64,000 bases of DNA, from the NCBI GenBank assembly GCA_964030785.1, contig OZ034977.1, forward strand, positions 26,563,652-26,627,651. Direction: 5' to 3'. The translations under genes and the position numbers were made by a program. Under the pieces are notes generated by a model. That model did not search any database and was not told the origin of the DNA. It saw nothing but the letters and a program-made list of their open reading frames with translations. This document shows, piece by piece, positions 45,903 to 59,675 of this stretch. Within the stretch, counting starts at the first letter, position 1. Every line of letters begins with the position of its first letter. This DNA is from Siderastrea siderea. Taxonomy: Eukaryota; Cnidaria; Anthozoa; Scleractinia; Rhizangiidae.

Positions 45903-48900
45903 TGTCTCGCTAATCGCCCAAGCAAAGTACAGCAAGGACGCAGCTCGACAAGGTCGGACCGAAAGCATGTGTAGGCGCCGCTGGCAGCCGCTATACGGTC
46001 CATGCATGACCTTGGAGCACAGCCAACAGCCAGCTCGAATAAGCTGCGTGTCGGTTTTTCCTGAGGGTGGAAAACTGGAGACCCGGGAGAAAAACCCTCG
46101 GAGCAGGGTCGAGAACCAACACAAACTCAGCCCACATATGACGCCGGGTCCGGGAATCGAACCCGGGCCACATTGGTGGGAGGTGAGAGCTCTCACCACT
46201 GCGCCATCCCTGCTCCCCCTATATACATATTTGTATATTATTTAAATAAAGCTTAAATGTGAGTTTTATCATCCATCTGTATTAGTTATCGTACAGAAAG
46301 CGAGCGAAACGAGTACAAATATCCCACGATATTGTACAGTTGGCTATTGTACAGTACTTGTAAAACCTCCCCTTAACTCAAACACCTATGCCACAATTCG
46401 ACTCCACCAACTACGAGGCATTGTTCCGGGGGTCAAGTTCCATCAAAATCCGCTTTCAAACCTTTTCAAAGCAGTGGGTTGTGCGACCCCCCCCCCCTGC
46501 TACAAGACTACAAGTTTATTTATGGACAAGCTGAAGTTTTGTAGAAAATGCTGTAGCGATAAAAGAATTGCTGCTTTTAGCGACAATCTCTAACACTTTG
46601 AAATTTAGCAGGTGCATTCTTACATGCTTAACCAAACAGCAAAATTTTGGTCGCTTTATCTGCCCTAAGCCACATTCTTTGCGCGGAAATTGATCAAGTC
46701 AATATATTAATTAATTCGCTGATTAATTCAACTGCACTGAAATAAAACGTTATGCGTAGAAGTCAAACAATTTTAACGTTATTGTGCATACAGTTTGAAT
46801 CGGCCAATCAAAAAATAAATAAAATTTTGGCCGTTACCAGAGCTACATGAGACGGAATTAAAGCCTCGCCGCGTAGCTCTGTGGACGAGAATGTGAATCA
46901 TTTTGGTGACTCACAAGTAATTACTATGTACTTTTGAGCTAGAAAAAAATAAACCTCTTCGTACCTGGATCATTCAGAGTGATTTCTCCAACCTTGTGAC
47001 ACTTACAAAGAAGCCGTAACCAACGTCCTTGCATAAAAAGGCTGTATCGCTGTTTGAAAAAAATAAATGACTGTTTCGGTGTCTCCTTTCAATGTTTCGT
47101 GGTTTCGTGATTTAGTGACGTTAACTTGCAAGGGTACAAGGGTACAACTGGTTCTTGTACATTTTGTTTGCCATAAACCACAGTTTAAGATGTTGGTATT
47201 TGCTTTTCAAAGTGAAATCTGGATCGCGCAAAATTTCAATTTTACTGTTTTCGAGGATTTTTGTTTTTCGTTGTCATGGAAATATCGATTTTTACAAAAT
47301 GCAAACCAACTAAAGCGGTAGTGTAGCACCTCTCAAAAGCTTGTATTTTCATTGGACCGCTATTTGTAGCAGCTCTATTGTTTTTACGTCTCGTTCTTTG
47401 TTTCTTTTGTTTGTTCTATTGTTTAGCGGACTAGTAGTGGAAGACCTTACGACAGCTGCTACATCGCCCAACTAAAGATCAATCCAAAACCAACAAGTAT
47501 CGCAAATTTCACGTTGATCTGACAAGGAGAAGACTGTCTAAGAGCCGATTCAAAAAGGTTAGGTCTGGTCCCCAAAAAACTGTATCGAAACACCTTAGCT
47601 TCAGAAAACTCTTGTTCGGATTAAGAAATTCAGTGAGGTTCGGGTACCGAAGTCAGCGAATCCTACCATTTTGTACCATTTCGGCGGCATATCAGGCTAG
47701 CTTGGCCTTGCCATGAGCATTTACAAACTATAAAAACTACGGTTCGACCAAACTCGAGGGGTATGCCATCGAAGAATAGGGCGATTAGGTATTAGAAACA
47801 CTGAAGTGTCAGGAATTAATGTTCGCCTAAATGCAACCGCAGTCAACGTGAAGTGCATGGTCTCGAATAGAAAAATGTGCCCGATTAAATAAGTAGATAT
47901 TGTGATCTACATTACAATAACCTGTTTTTGAATATAGCTCGATTGCTATAACGTGACCTTAACTATGGTTCTGTTGCAGATGTGTATCACAGGAGGACTT
48001 GGCATTCCTGGCAGTCGCACAGAAAGAACTTTTTCCAGCGATGCTTTTGTTAGTGAAATCTAGATAAACACCTCTATTCTTAATTAGCTGAGGGGAAGTG
48101 GGCTAAACAAGTGCTTGCGCTGATTTCAAACATTTGAAAGGGATCCAACGAGAGTTCAACAAACCTCTAAGTGGGCGTTTTCATGTTTTTGTTCTCGGTA
48201 ACTGATGAAAGTTTCCATGGCAACCACTTTACTTGTGGTATATACTCTTTACTGGTGGTATATATTCTCGTTTGGGTAACCTTGCCTTTATGACCTTTTG
48301 TTCTGTTCAGTTTTGAGGTCTCAGTTTTGAGATTCAGATTTTGAGGAAACGTCTTCACTCAGACGGAACGTCTTAAGGACGGTGCCTCCTAATAGAGATG
48401 TAGTTTTGCAAAGGTTATGACTATGGGGAAAAAGTAGATCTTAGCAAGGGTAATTGGAATCTAAAAAGAAAAATGTGGATAACCACGCATTTTTCAGATA
48501 TAATTAAGCAACCATAATTCTAAAAAAGCGTTTAAATACAAAGAATGTATGGCAATTTCTTTCCAAATTTAAGCTCAATTATCTCTGAAAAATGCGTGGT
48601 TACCCCCCATTTTCATTCTGGATTCTGATAGCTCTTACTAAGATCTGCTTTTTCCACATAGTCACTAAACTGCGCAAAAATGTTGTTGTATTAGGGGGCA
48701 AATTCCTTAAGAAACCCGAATATCCCAAGATGCGCAGAACGTATGCGCAGTAACAAAAGGAGGCACCGTCCTCAAAGGAGGAAGTTTTCTAAAGGGTTGA
48801 AATTGCATTTCGCGTTCCTGACGATAGATTTTAGACAGCAGGTTTCTAAGTTGGCTCGATTTCCTTTGTTTTCCTTTTTCCTATTTTAAATAGACCCTGA

Positions 48901-50761
48901 CAATTCCAACAGTGTAAAAAAAACTGGTGGTGGCATTGACTTCCTTGCCAAATTCCCCTCGCTTTAGTCCCCTCATAGGATAATTACAAATAACACAAAA
49001 GAGAGACATGCACCATTTGTATCAACCAGTCAAAATAGCCGGTTCATGGAAACAGTTTTTTGGTGGGCATTCTTTAGATCTAACTCAGTAACGAGCATTA
49101 GCAAAAGCGTTGAGTAACTATAGTATGCAGGTCCACTTCAGTCCACGGCTAGATTTTAGCCATACCCGGTAACCTATTTGCATTTCATTGAATTTGAATG
49201 GATACTTTTGTTTCTATATACCTCGTTTTTTAAAGCGTTGAGAGATATGTAAATAAGTGGCCGAATATTCTAAATCACTCCCAATCCACCTCTTTTACGT
49301 GTGTCGAAACTCTTTGTAGAAGGAGCCATCTCACAATAGGCTTTTTTTTAATCCGGGGCATGCAAATAAGTGGCTCTGTATTCTATAATTTATCCTTTTT
49401 CCTTTTCTTCATTCTTCTAATATGAAGAAAAGGTAGACCTAAAAGAAGGCTATGAATACTATGCCTTGCAAATTTTTCCCCCTTCTGTTCTTCTCTTCAC
49501 ACTGAGGCAAAGCCTACATTGTAAAACTGCAAAACTAAGCAAAACATGTTTACCGTTTACCGATTTCGTCTTACGCGAGTCCCACTGAGACCTTGTGGAT
49601 TGACTTTTTTGTAATTCAATCATTAAGTCGAATGCTACCCTCGAGATTACCGAGATTACTGAAAAAAGGAGGCCGGTTACTTACCTGTCAGGCTAGTTAG
49701 CATGCAATATACTTACCTGGTGCACCTCTATAAGGGCTACGCCCTGACTGCAACCAGTGATCTCATTGAGATTATAGAAACTTTAATATTTTTTTGACTT
49801 TTTATTTTCTCCTCTTTTTATTCAATTGCTCTGCAGGCTTGTGCCTTCGTGCTCTCCTCCATTGTGTCTGCTGCATTAGGTGTAGTCATTACGTTCTTCG
49901 TCAGCATTGAAATTAGAATTTATCATAGGTCATATGGTATTGAAAATGATGCAGAACTTGCTTTTGAAGTAATCATATTGATTCTCGGTGTTGTTGCGTT
50001 TGTCATTGGAATCTGGGCTTCTAAGATAACACTATGGTGTAGTCACAGAATTCCACAACAACAGGTAAGCCATCTTTTTTACGAATAAAACCGAGAGTAT
50101 CCCACGTAAACCCCCCAAAGAGATACTTTACGTGTAAATGACACACACTTTCACAGGGAGGGTAAACTTGTGTTTAATTTTTTTGTTCGTGGGGTCGCAG
50201 TAGTGTAACGGTTAACGCTTCGGACTTTTCGATCGGAATACCTTGGGGTCAGGTCTATGAAAGTACATCCTACGGGGTACACACTTTAGTTTTCTACCAG
50301 TTTTCTATTAGAACGTCCAAAATCCAAACCCTGCTGTTTTAATTAACTAAAATGAACTATAATGATAAAAAACAGCCTGCTTTTCTTGGCAATATGGTTG
50401 ATTTACCTACAGTTAACCATTTCGTGACAGTGATACTCCACAAAAGCAGGCCTGCGCAGGAGCTCCGCTCATAAGTTAATTATATGGATTTCAGACAAAT
50501 CGTGTGCCATTATATGACTGATTGCCAATAAAACACTTCTTTTCTTATTTGAAGTACCAGAGACGACAAAGGGTGAATTCTGCCAGCACAACTGGTTCCG
50601 CCCTGAACCAGCGAAGAATTGGCCGTAGTGCCCCTGTAGCTGTTGCAGCGCAAGCAGGCGGTAACATTAAAACCGTCCAAGAATCGAAAGATGAGGAAGG
50701 CCAGCTTCCAGAGGTCATAATTGCTACTACCAGTAACTATGTTGCTACGACTTATGTGTAA
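45265..50761 (+). CDS. MS4A-like four-transmembrane protein (four exons)
   Basis: Exons 45265-45405, 47980-48048, 49837-50064 and 50555-50761, all phase 0 with GT-AG borders (donor of exon 2 is GTTAGT), give 214 residues. Four hydrophobic segments: VRALAIVHIVTGVLLFSFGI in exon 1; the exon 1/2 join (GICFGIW + MCITGGLGIPGS); FVLSSIVSAALGVVITFFV; and VIILILGVVAFVIGIWAS in exon 3. A cytoplasmic tail of about 70 residues ends TTSNYVATTYV. The short loop and the GxxGIPGS element after TM2 match the MS4A/CD20-like family of membrane proteins. The first intron contains a SINE and the end of a segmental duplication; the third exon-to-exon interval contains a tRNA-like relic. Family call moderate; exon 2 is the least certain. 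Confidence 0.7.
45833..46218 (-). mobile_element. tRNA-derived SINE (copy A)
   Basis: Read on the minus strand: A box TGGCGCAGTGG (46195-46205), B box GGTTCGATTCC (46152-46162), about 230 bp of unrelated body, then an (ATT)n tail (45833-45901). This is the layout of a Pol III tRNA SINE. The apparent 139- and 152-codon frames across it are artefacts. Confidence 0.85.
46257..47979. other. First intron of the MS4A-like gene; nothing else recognised
   Basis: Contains a short poly-C run near 46490; no repeats or exons recognised. Confidence 0.4.
48373..48775. mobile_element. MITE with 18-bp inverted ends
   Basis: TTAAGGACGGTGCCTCCT at the left and its complement (one mismatch) at the right. A second inverted pair (CCACGCATTTTTCAGA and complement) flanks the centre. 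Lies in an MS4A-like intron; no coding capacity. Confidence 0.75.
48776..49836. other. MS4A-like intron, nothing recognised
   Basis: Unique AT-rich intronic sequence with no recognised feature. Confidence 0.4.
50192..50300 (+). mobile_element. tRNA-like SINE head, decayed
   Basis: GTAGTGTAACGGTTAACGC resembles a tRNA A-box region, and GGGGTCAGGTCTATG sits where a B box would be, about 35 bp later. No cloverleaf can be completed confidently and no tail is clear. Confidence 0.4.
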
Positions 50762-51109
50762 CTCCTCTACAGACGATAGGCGTACATGTGGTGTCGATGA
50801 GGGTCAGAATGGGTCGTCGGTCAGAACAAAAATGTTCAAATATCGAAAAGATTGCTAACGAATTGTCGCCAAGTTTAACTGACAAACTGATTCTCCGTCT
50901 CCGTCCGTAATTCAAATAGATGGCGCAAAAAGTGCATGCAAATGCGATGCGGTTCTCATTAACCCATTGACTACTGGATTTTTCGCGAAAAAAAATCCGT
51001 TTGAAGCTACTAAATCTGTTTTTTGGCTGCCGTCTGCATGCAATGCAGACAAACTGCCCAAACCTTTACTTTCAAGTTGACATCGAGACATTCCTGTCAC
51101 TCTGGGACA

Positions 51110-51745
51110 AATTATTTACTTTTTATTATTTTTTATTTATTATTTATACACGGGAGATCATCAGACAAATATGCTAAAAAACTATACCAAAATATCCTAA
51201 TCTACGCGACAAAAATCAACTGATTTACATGATTGCCGTGTGGGAGCACAAAGAAGAAAAGTAAGCTTTCACCTTGTTTTTGAAAACCCCCGGAGAGTTA
51301 CATTCCTTAAGATCCTGTGGTAGAGAATTCCATGAAGCGGCACCACTGTAGGAGAAGCTGCGCTTCAGGTACTCCGTTTTAGGCTTAGGCAATATAAGTT
51401 TGTTTGTCGAGATTCTTAAGCCATAATTATTGAATTTGCAAACATATTGCGGAGGCTTAAACCCTGATGGCCTTGTGCTTTTGTCGGTTGGAGATCAACT
51501 GTTCCCACCCAAGTGCGTCCAGAGGAGGAGAAGAACTAACTTCATAGCTAGATTTCGTTATGACCCTGGCAGCACGATGTTTGAGTTTCTGAAGCTTTTC
51601 AGTTAATTGGTTATTTATGCCATCCCAGACCGTTCGGCAATAACCAAAATGTGGCTGGATGAGGGAATCATAAATCTTTTTTAGCTGTATCCAATGAAAC
51701 GAATAGCCTAAGTCTTTTTAGGGCACCAATACCAGAGGATATGTA
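51110..51745 (-). pseudogene. LINE reverse-transcriptase C-terminus
   Basis: Minus strand: [39 protein letters not shown], then [20 protein letters not shown] and an end SHTAIM at about 51228. The end resembles the SHTATM terminus of the LINE at 22658, so it is the same clade. A stop follows KAIRV. An AT-rich tail follows to about 51110. Confidence 0.75.
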
Positions 51746-51814
51746 CAAAAGAAATTTTGGTTTGGCGCATGCACACAAAGTAATATTATAAACGGGAAGA
51801 AGGTGGACCAAGCT

Positions 51815-51935
51815 TGATTTTTCTTTTACTTTTTCTTTCCCTTTTCTTTTGTTGTTGTTGTTGTTGTTTTCTTTTATGTTGTTTGTTTGTTTTTGTTTTT
51901 TCTGGGAGGCGGGCTGTTTTTTATGTTTGTTTTGT
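51815..51935. repeat. Pyrimidine/T-G-rich simple sequence
   Basis: TTTTCTTT and TTGTTG runs are directly visible; frames across it are low complexity. Confidence 0.7.
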
Positions 51936-52174
51936 TTTTCTATTTGCTGGACATTCATTAGAATTTCTTGTATTAACAAACACAAGATGCAGAAGAACGT
52001 AATACTTTTAAACAAGACGTTGCAATGCATATGCGCCATCTCTAGCCCATTTCACGTAATTGCTCTCATTTGGACACGCTTGGGCGCTTTCTCCATCTTG
52101 CATAAGTGACGTCACTAATGGAACAAGTACCGTCGCCCGACACGTGCGCCTGGGGGCGTTTCAGATATCAATGT

Positions 52175-52197
52175 GTTTAATAATAATAATAATAATA

Positions 52198-52245
<48 letters not shown>

Positions 52246-52330
52246 AATTTATATAGCGCTAATAGTTTATAAATATATTCAAAAGCGCTTTACGTAAGTT
52301 ATAATTATTCATAAATTAAAAGCTTTCTTA
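52175..52330. repeat. (TAA)n(TTA)n palindromic microsatellite and LINE-tail-like segment
   Basis: TAATAA runs turn directly into TTATTA runs, making a perfect hairpin. ATATAGCGCTAA ... AAAGCGCTTTAC follows, typical of a retroposon 3' end inserted in reverse orientation. Confidence 0.6.
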
Positions 52331-53562
52331 AAAAGAAATGTTTTCAGTTCCTTTCTAAAAATGGCTAAGCTGCTACTTGTTCTTATAGTTAATGGCAACA
52401 AGTTCTATAAAAAGGATGCGGCATGAACGAAGGCGCGATCACCATTTGTGGAACAGTTGACTTTAGGGACAAACGGAAGAGATTGTGTAGACGACTTGTG
52501 TAGAAGAAATTGTGTAGACGACAGAAGAGATTGTGTAGACAACTTAAAGTTATTCTTATATAGATTTGTTGTCCTGTAAACCTTAGGAAGCTTCTATTCT
52601 CCTGAAATTAACTAAGGATTTGTTTCCTTAGTTGTGGAACGTTTTTTTCTGCCAGTGTACAGTAATAGTTCAAAGCGGTTTGAAACAGTATGAATAAATA
52701 GAGCATTAGTTTATTCACCTACTCGATAAATTGAAAATGACATAAGTTATGCCGAAACATGTCTTTAGGAAGTTGTTTCGTTTTATTTGAACTCTTCATA
52801 AGTAGTGACAGATTTTGAGAAGGCTTGTGATTCTGTCAACTGGAATTTCCTAACAAACTCTAGAAATAAATTCAACTTCAACCACTCGTTATTGCCTGGG
52901 TCTGTGCTCTTTAACTCCTGCAGAAGCGTGGCGTGGAAACTGATTATGGGAAGGAGGTGAAACATTCGGTAGGTCGGTCGGCCGGTTGATCCGTGGTAAA
53001 CGTTTATCAGTAATTTCGTTGACTAGTGCAGGTCAGTGAAATTATAACACTACCTAATACTACGGGCACATAAATTTGATACCTAAACAAAATGGCGGCC
53101 TTCGCAGCTGAAAATACTTGCGTACTCGACCGCCGAAAACTATTTCAAATTTCTCTGATCCAAGCATAAAGTCAAAACTTCTTGAAAATGTTTTTTATAT
53201 GAACAAACATTTATAAAAACTTTAATTCAAAATTGGTCAAGAGCTCAAACATACCTGTATCCATGCAGTCTATTTATTAAGAGCATTGCGTCTTCATGAG
53301 TTAGGTCATAAGAAGCCTTTGATTACTCCGGTATGTCTAGCTCTGTGATGACCAACGGTTTCTAGACTCAATCCCTGAAATTGCTCTGAGGCGTTCTTCA
53401 ACGCAACCTTCTAGATCTCTCCTCTCATAGTTTCATTCTTGTATTAAAGGCACTAGCCATCGACATTAGAAGTAATTATGCAGGAATAAAAGTATAAAAG
53501 TAATCAAAATTGACGAATAGGAATTGAAAATTATTGCCTACAAGTGATCTGACTGTCTTTCT
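52331..53562. other. No gene recognised
   Basis: Contains a short run of TGTGTAGACGAC(A/T) copies at 52474-52545; otherwise unclassified. Confidence 0.35.
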
Positions 53563-54370
53563 TTGAGAACATGGGAGCAAGTAGTCAGTATCTCTTCAAC
53601 TTGTCACTCCTCATTAGCTGAATTTAAAGAGATGTCCGTAGACACGGTGCGGAAGACCATCCTTAGTGCACTCTCCAAGTTCTGCCCTCTAGATCCTTTA
53701 CCAACTCAGATCTTAAAGGCCTGCCAACGAGCTGCTACCGATAACGATTCTTAACACATAACATAGAATAACATAACATAACACTTTGTTTAAACACGGG
53801 AGCACTGAACTTTTTTTCTTTGTCGTTGGTCTTATTAAGGGCTATCCTCCACCGAGATACAAAAGCTACAGCGCATATAAAATTCAGCTGTAAGATTTAG
53901 CTGTAAGATCTAAGCACATGCACATATCTCCTGTTTTGCATCATTTACATTGGCTACCAGTCAGGGAAAGGATAATTTTTTAAGTATCATTAGCAACATT
54001 TAAAGCTTTGCATGGCCTGGAGCCTTCTTACATTGATAGTCTCTTAGAACAGTACAATCCCTCTCAAAGTTTGCGCCCCGTAAGCGAAAATTTGCTAACT
54101 GTCCTTACAACACACTCGGCGGTCTATGGAGACCGCGCTTTCTCCATTGCCGCACCAAGGTAAAGGAATTCAATGCCAAGCCAAATCAGGAACGCTGACT
54201 TTCTATCTAATTTCAAGTCACTTTTGAAAACCCATTTATTTAAGGCTAGGTTTGCCTAGGTTATTCATTATTCTTTTTGACGTATATATTGTTCACTTTT
54301 TTGAGGATTGTAAACGCATTAAGGTTTTGTAAATTTGTCCTAAGAACTATCATTATTATTCATTTAATTA
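53563..54370 (+). pseudogene. LINE remnant with large internal deletion
   Basis: The first part reads KTILSALSKFCPLDPLPTQI, the region just before the RT domain in CR1/L2-type LINEs. The second (53935-54250) reads LHHLHWLPVRERI, ATFKALHGLEPSYI and FKSLLKTHLFKARF, the RT C-terminus. The RT core between is missing and stops are present. Confidence 0.7.
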
Positions 54371-55990
54371 TTAAAAGGTACGAGCCGCGAGCGAGGCAAA
54401 ACTACAAGGTAAACATGACGAATAGTTCCCTACAGGAATGTTAGGTTTGGGGGGAAAAAAAGAGAAAAGATAACAAGGAGTGTAGAAACTCAGTTCATTT
54501 CAGTTTTCGCAATCATAAAGCACACTAAAGAAAAGCACTTGCCCTTAGCTCGTTTTCCTAACCCTTAAAGCCCCAGGAGTGATCAGCATCAATTTTCTCC
54601 TCACCCTGTCACTGTATTACAACACATGCAGGTCATGAGAATTTAGCAAATGATCACCAAAGATGAATTGTCTTGATGTATGAAAAAGTTCTCCCATTTA
54701 GTAATCAATGAAATCTATGGAGACTTGTAAGGAGAATTTGTGTAATGATGTTGGGGCTTAAAGGGCTAAATAAGAAAACGCAGATAGAACATCCTCGGCC
54801 AATCTCTTAATACATAATTTACAGGCATGTGGATAAGAAATATATCATGAATTTGAGTGTCCGGCGGATAGAATTTTCGATTAAGATATTACAGTTTAAA
54901 ACGTGTACTAAAAGTCTCATCTCAAGACTGCTAATCTCTTTGGCAATGATCTCACAGTAAGACTCGTTTTTCTTAGATAATAATTTGGAGACTAAAACGG
55001 AGAAATTGTAGGTTGTCAACAGGGTCTATGAATAAATTTTCAAAAATGTTTATATCTGGGGTTCTCTCCAAGAGAGTTACAAGTTCACCTTGTAATAATG
55101 ATTGAAAGATCTTTCCAGTGGCATACTAAGCAATTTTACCGTTCTCACAAAAAGATGACAAAATCAGTCTGGCTGGACACAACGGACTTCAGGTGTTAAA
55201 CGTTTTATCTCGTTTTTTCCTTTAAATATTTTCATTCATTTGTCAAGCTTTATCAGCGTACAGTAAACAGAAACCTTTTAAAACACCTAACAATATATCA
55301 TTTTTCTTGCCACATGTAACATGTGAAAATACGACTGCACATTTTCACCGTTAGCTCTAAGCAAAATATGCTAGTAATTCTTAACCGCGATACTAAATAT
55401 CTTCTTTCTTTTATCCTTGAAAAAAAGAAAAATTAATGCAAATCGCTCTTTCCAGTAGAATGTTTTATTTCTTGATCGGCTAACTGCTAAATGGAAAATA
55501 GGGAGTTTAGGTTAATATTGACAGATTGCTTCTTATTATCTTTGATACTCAGGAATAAATACCGTGCTTTGTTTAACAATATGCCATTGGTAGGCCATTA
55601 AAAAACGTACGAAATTTTCAAAAGGGGCAGCGTCGAAATATTTCATTCTGGGTTTTCACTACAATAATGGACAGGAACGTTTTAATAAAATACTTGTATA
55701 TATTTGTTTGCTCGAAACAGAGAGAAGTTTATCCTAGTATTTGTCAAACTACTATCTTTCGATCCCGTTGCAGCTGTTTATTAAAATATCGGCACAGTGC
55801 CGAACACAAAGGTAAATCTAAATTCCTAAATGATAAACATCGGAAAGGTAAAGTTGTCATGAAGATTTCATTTCGCGATAGGTGAAGCCTTAACTGTCAA
55901 TTATAAATTTTAAAAATGATTCTTGTTATTAGCATATTTCGCGCCCCAGCTGTGCAGTATATGTACCTTATTCAAAAGCTTAAAATATCT
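54371..55990. other. No gene recognised
   Basis: Unique AT-rich sequence up to the start of duplication copy B. The frame at 55667-55885 has no recognisable domain. Confidence 0.35.
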
Positions 55991-58497
55991 GTTTCTGAGG
56001 GCATTTTGTCGGACTTTTCAAGGCGTTTTCCTCCATTTATTTATTCATGAAATAATTTCGCCATTAATATAAGAAATCTGTTGCTGATAAGATGAGTTAT
56101 GCTATATATTTTGTACAACCGTGCAAATATTCTGTTTACAGCTAAACCAACACCTTGAAGGCCTGTCTTCCAAAGAATGAGTTGCATCTTACCACAAACA
56201 CAAAGCCAGAAAATGCCCCACAATTAGTATAAAAACGTAGTTATTTACAGTGATTACACCGCAAGCAAAGTGAATTGTTGACGCAACAACAATAACTGTA
56301 TTTCTTCTGTGTAGAATTGCTTCAAAGCCATCATCTGATCATCATTCTATCTCAGAACTCTCTACCGGAACATGTATCTTGCAGGACTCTGGATAGGTTA
56401 AGATATTCGAACAGCATATCTCTACGCCTGTAACACCACCAGACCAGGAATTTCCGCTTTCGAGGACCAGTGGCTGCATCGGAAATGAATAAAAATCCTT
56501 ACTCTACAATTACCTTCCGCGTAACAATTCAGAAAAAAAGTTCTTAACACCAGGTTTAACAAAAAATGTCATGAGCCAAAAAGGAATGAAAAAAGAAATA
56601 AGAAAAGGAAAGAGGTAATATAAAACAAAACAATGTTTGAATGAACATTGGGTACGTTATTTTTCTCACACTTGTGAGCAAGCCTTTGAGATAATAGCCG
56701 GCTAATTATTATGTTGCGTAGTGTGTATTCCAGTGCAAAATGGTGAAAGACAGATTTAGAATATATATCAAATCCACATTTTCCGAAGCTAAAAAACTTC
56801 AGTGACAAAAATTTAAACATATTCTAAAGAAAAGGGTGATTTCTTACAGAGATAAGTAAAACTGACAGTAATTTTGTATGCATTTTAACAAACTGAACCT
56901 TTGCAAATCCGAGAAAGAAATTTATTTACAGAGCGTGCAGAAAATTTACTTTTCTCATAATAAGCCCCTGTAACAAGGGTGTCAAATTACATCCAGCTAT
57001 ACCACTAGGCTAATAACAATCGCCTTGAAACTTGGCAGATTCTACGACTCTCTGCTACATGAGAAATATTATCCAAAGTAAATTTAAATTCGAGAAATAA
57101 ACACGACTACAAAAGAAAACATTGTTTGCATTCGAAAAGCCCAGGTACACGGCTAGAGCCACGTCAGACGACTTGTTCGAGAAGTTAACAAAGGAAGAAA
57201 CGTTTATAAACAATGTATGAATCGAAAATGTACATAATCACTACGAACCCTATATTACCAACCTACAGTCCACTTGGCGAATAGCCACCATGGCCGCTTA
57301 TATTTTACAATACAGTTTGACCTTTAAATTCAAGTTCGATTGGTGTTAGGAGCATTCAACAAAAGAAGAATTTGACATAGAGTTAGACCAATAAAAACCA
57401 ATTAATCACAAAGCTTTTCATCAGATATTTATTCTTGTTTTTGAAAATAAATAACGGGCATTTAACACAATCATTGTCTTAATGGCATGATAACCTCACA
57501 CAAAATATCCCTTCACTACTTATCAGGATTTCGCAAAAAGTGACTCCGGCCAGTCGCTTAATGGAGGTGCCTTCTATAGTAGCAATTTCAATAGCTTTCA
57601 TTTGAATGGTTCAACTTCTTAGTGGGATTGCATCCACAGACTCAAATTGAGCGAAAATGTTCAACATTTAAAAAAACTTTGCGCGACAAAAACGTCGCGA
57701 CAATCTTTGCACGTTTGTTTGTTCCATTTTACAGTACGCATTTTCTTTTCTGTTGATATTGTGTGAATTGTGATACATTTTAAGTGCTAAAAAGCTTTCA
57801 ACATATGATTGAATTTTAATGTCAATATGACAGCATAGCGGAGGCACTATAAGACACAGTGACTTTTATACTTCTTTAAAACATTTGTACGACGAAATAT
57901 CACTTAACAGTAATTGAATTGGCACATAAATGTATTGATCTGTACATGGACTATAATTTTTTTTTGTTGAGAGACTGTTCATTTCTTGAAACGCAGAAAT
58001 CTCTGTGCTAACAGAAGATAAATATGTATAGAAGACAACATAGCGTCATTGTTTTAGAGCAAAGACGTGTATAGTATGAGAGGGTCATAAGTAAACATGT
58101 AGTTAAGAAAGTTTTATTAATGGTTGAAGACGTCTCTCAAACTTAGCTGAAATACAGCCGTTAACAAGCGACAAATGACGTTCTGAGAAAAAGGTAGAAA
58201 ATGCACAACTAGTCACCCAGCACTAATTTCAATACAACTGTAAATTTTAACAAGTTTGAAGCGATTGTGGTCGTAATCATATTGGAGTAATATCGGCGCC
58301 AAGTATACGAATGTAATATATGAATTTTGAGGATACATATTCTGCCAGTTAACGTTTGTTCTTGATATTACATAAATTGTTTCAAGCTTCTAAGAGCAGC
58401 TGCAGCCTGCTTTAAAAAATATGGAGATGTACATGTATATACCTAGACAAACGAGCTGCAGGGCAGGAAACTGCCATTGGCTATGTTAGCTGGTACA

Positions 58498-58784
58498 TGT
58501 AGTTTGTGACCGAATTATTTTTTATCGTGGACGGGCCCCTTGGCAGGGAATCGTTTATGTTTTTCCTTGCACCGCCGCTTATTTTAATCGCGTTCAGAAA
58601 CAACTGCTTTGTTCCTGAAGCGAGTCGAATACGACACCAGAAACAGGAGTTCAGTCAAAAAGGGAAAATGAATTCTATAAATGCTTTGTGAGCAATGATC
58701 TGAGAAAAGGGTGGAACGTGCGTTTATAAGAAAACTGTCCTCTGAAAACATTTTCGTGCTGGATTTACCTATCGATATTTACCT

Positions 58785-58835
<51 letters not shown>

Positions 58836-59675
58836 TAATTTACTCTTTCCTTACCCTCAATTGAGCTCTGGACCTAAATTGTTCGCGCGTTTTGCTAATA
58901 CGCTTATTTTTGCATGTGGGAGAGTCGCGAAGAGTCAATGACTCTCCTACGCGGCTACCCATGAAAACCTTTAAACTTTTAAAATGTCGCATATGTCCTG
59001 AGCAAATTGAACTACGATTTACAATTTTTAGAAAGAAACTTGTCGCCTATTACCAGGATAACTGCGATAGCAAAATAACAAGTCTCTAAAAACACGAAAT
59101 TTAGTTTCCAGTTTTTCCTTTTTTTTTATTGTTCGGCGGGAGTTGGCGCATGAGTTTTGTATTTTACGGCTGTTACACTGAAGCTTACGAACGAGAAAGC
59201 AAACAGCTTTTTACCTGAATATTATTTTTACTGGTCAAGGACATCAGTTAGCTCCTGACATCGCCTACAGCAAATCATGCACGCCAGGTCGATCCATCGG
59301 GTGCAGGCAAATTAAGATGTAAGTTTTTTCAGGTAAATGCAAACCAGTTTAAGTGCCACCCCAAGAAGCTTGTCTGAGTAACTGGAAGGAATCCTTTTTT
59401 TTTTTCAATAATCGTTGCACTATTACCAGAACTGAGTTATGTTGCAGTATATTCAATCGCTCGATCCTTGTTTCACTGAGGTGCGGCGTCTCACGCTTCT
59501 ATATAATCCATACTATCCCTTCACTTGTCTAGCAATCAATTAAGCGATCTTTAGATAGTAGCGATCATTTGAAAACCAACCTTTTGTACACTAAACAGCC
59601 CGACTTGCGACAAGTCTACTCGATATCCTGCAATGTAATTGTCCGGAGTAAACCATTGTCCCTCCCCCCCGCCCC
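58498..59675. other. Block present only in duplication copy B
   Basis: Between TAGCTGGTACAT and the AACACCGTTGTCATATATGG motif that adjoin in copy A. Contains a (GAT)n microsatellite at 58788-58834 and ends in a poly-C/poly-A run (59658-59692). Copy A keeps only CCCCCC at the junction, which suggests a deletion in A. No gene recognised. Confidence 0.6.

Larger units (their letters stand above)
36121..46256 (+). repeat. Segmental duplication, copy A
   Basis: Direct, high-identity copy of 55991-63033. After removing copy-A-only blocks (MITE 36832-37123; about 39530-43508) and the copy-B-only block (about 58498-59675), both copies have nearly the same length, about 5.87 kb. Copy A ends just after a SINE, inside the first MS4A-like intron. 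Confidence 0.9.

Noticed and set aside
46130..46218. Functional tRNA gene
   Set aside because: A and B boxes are present but the sequence continues into a SINE body and (ATT)n tail; no full acceptor stem could be drawn.
45780..46245. 139- and 152-codon frames (also at 62568-63021)
   Set aside because: They lie on a tRNA SINE and its (ATT)n tail, open on both strands.
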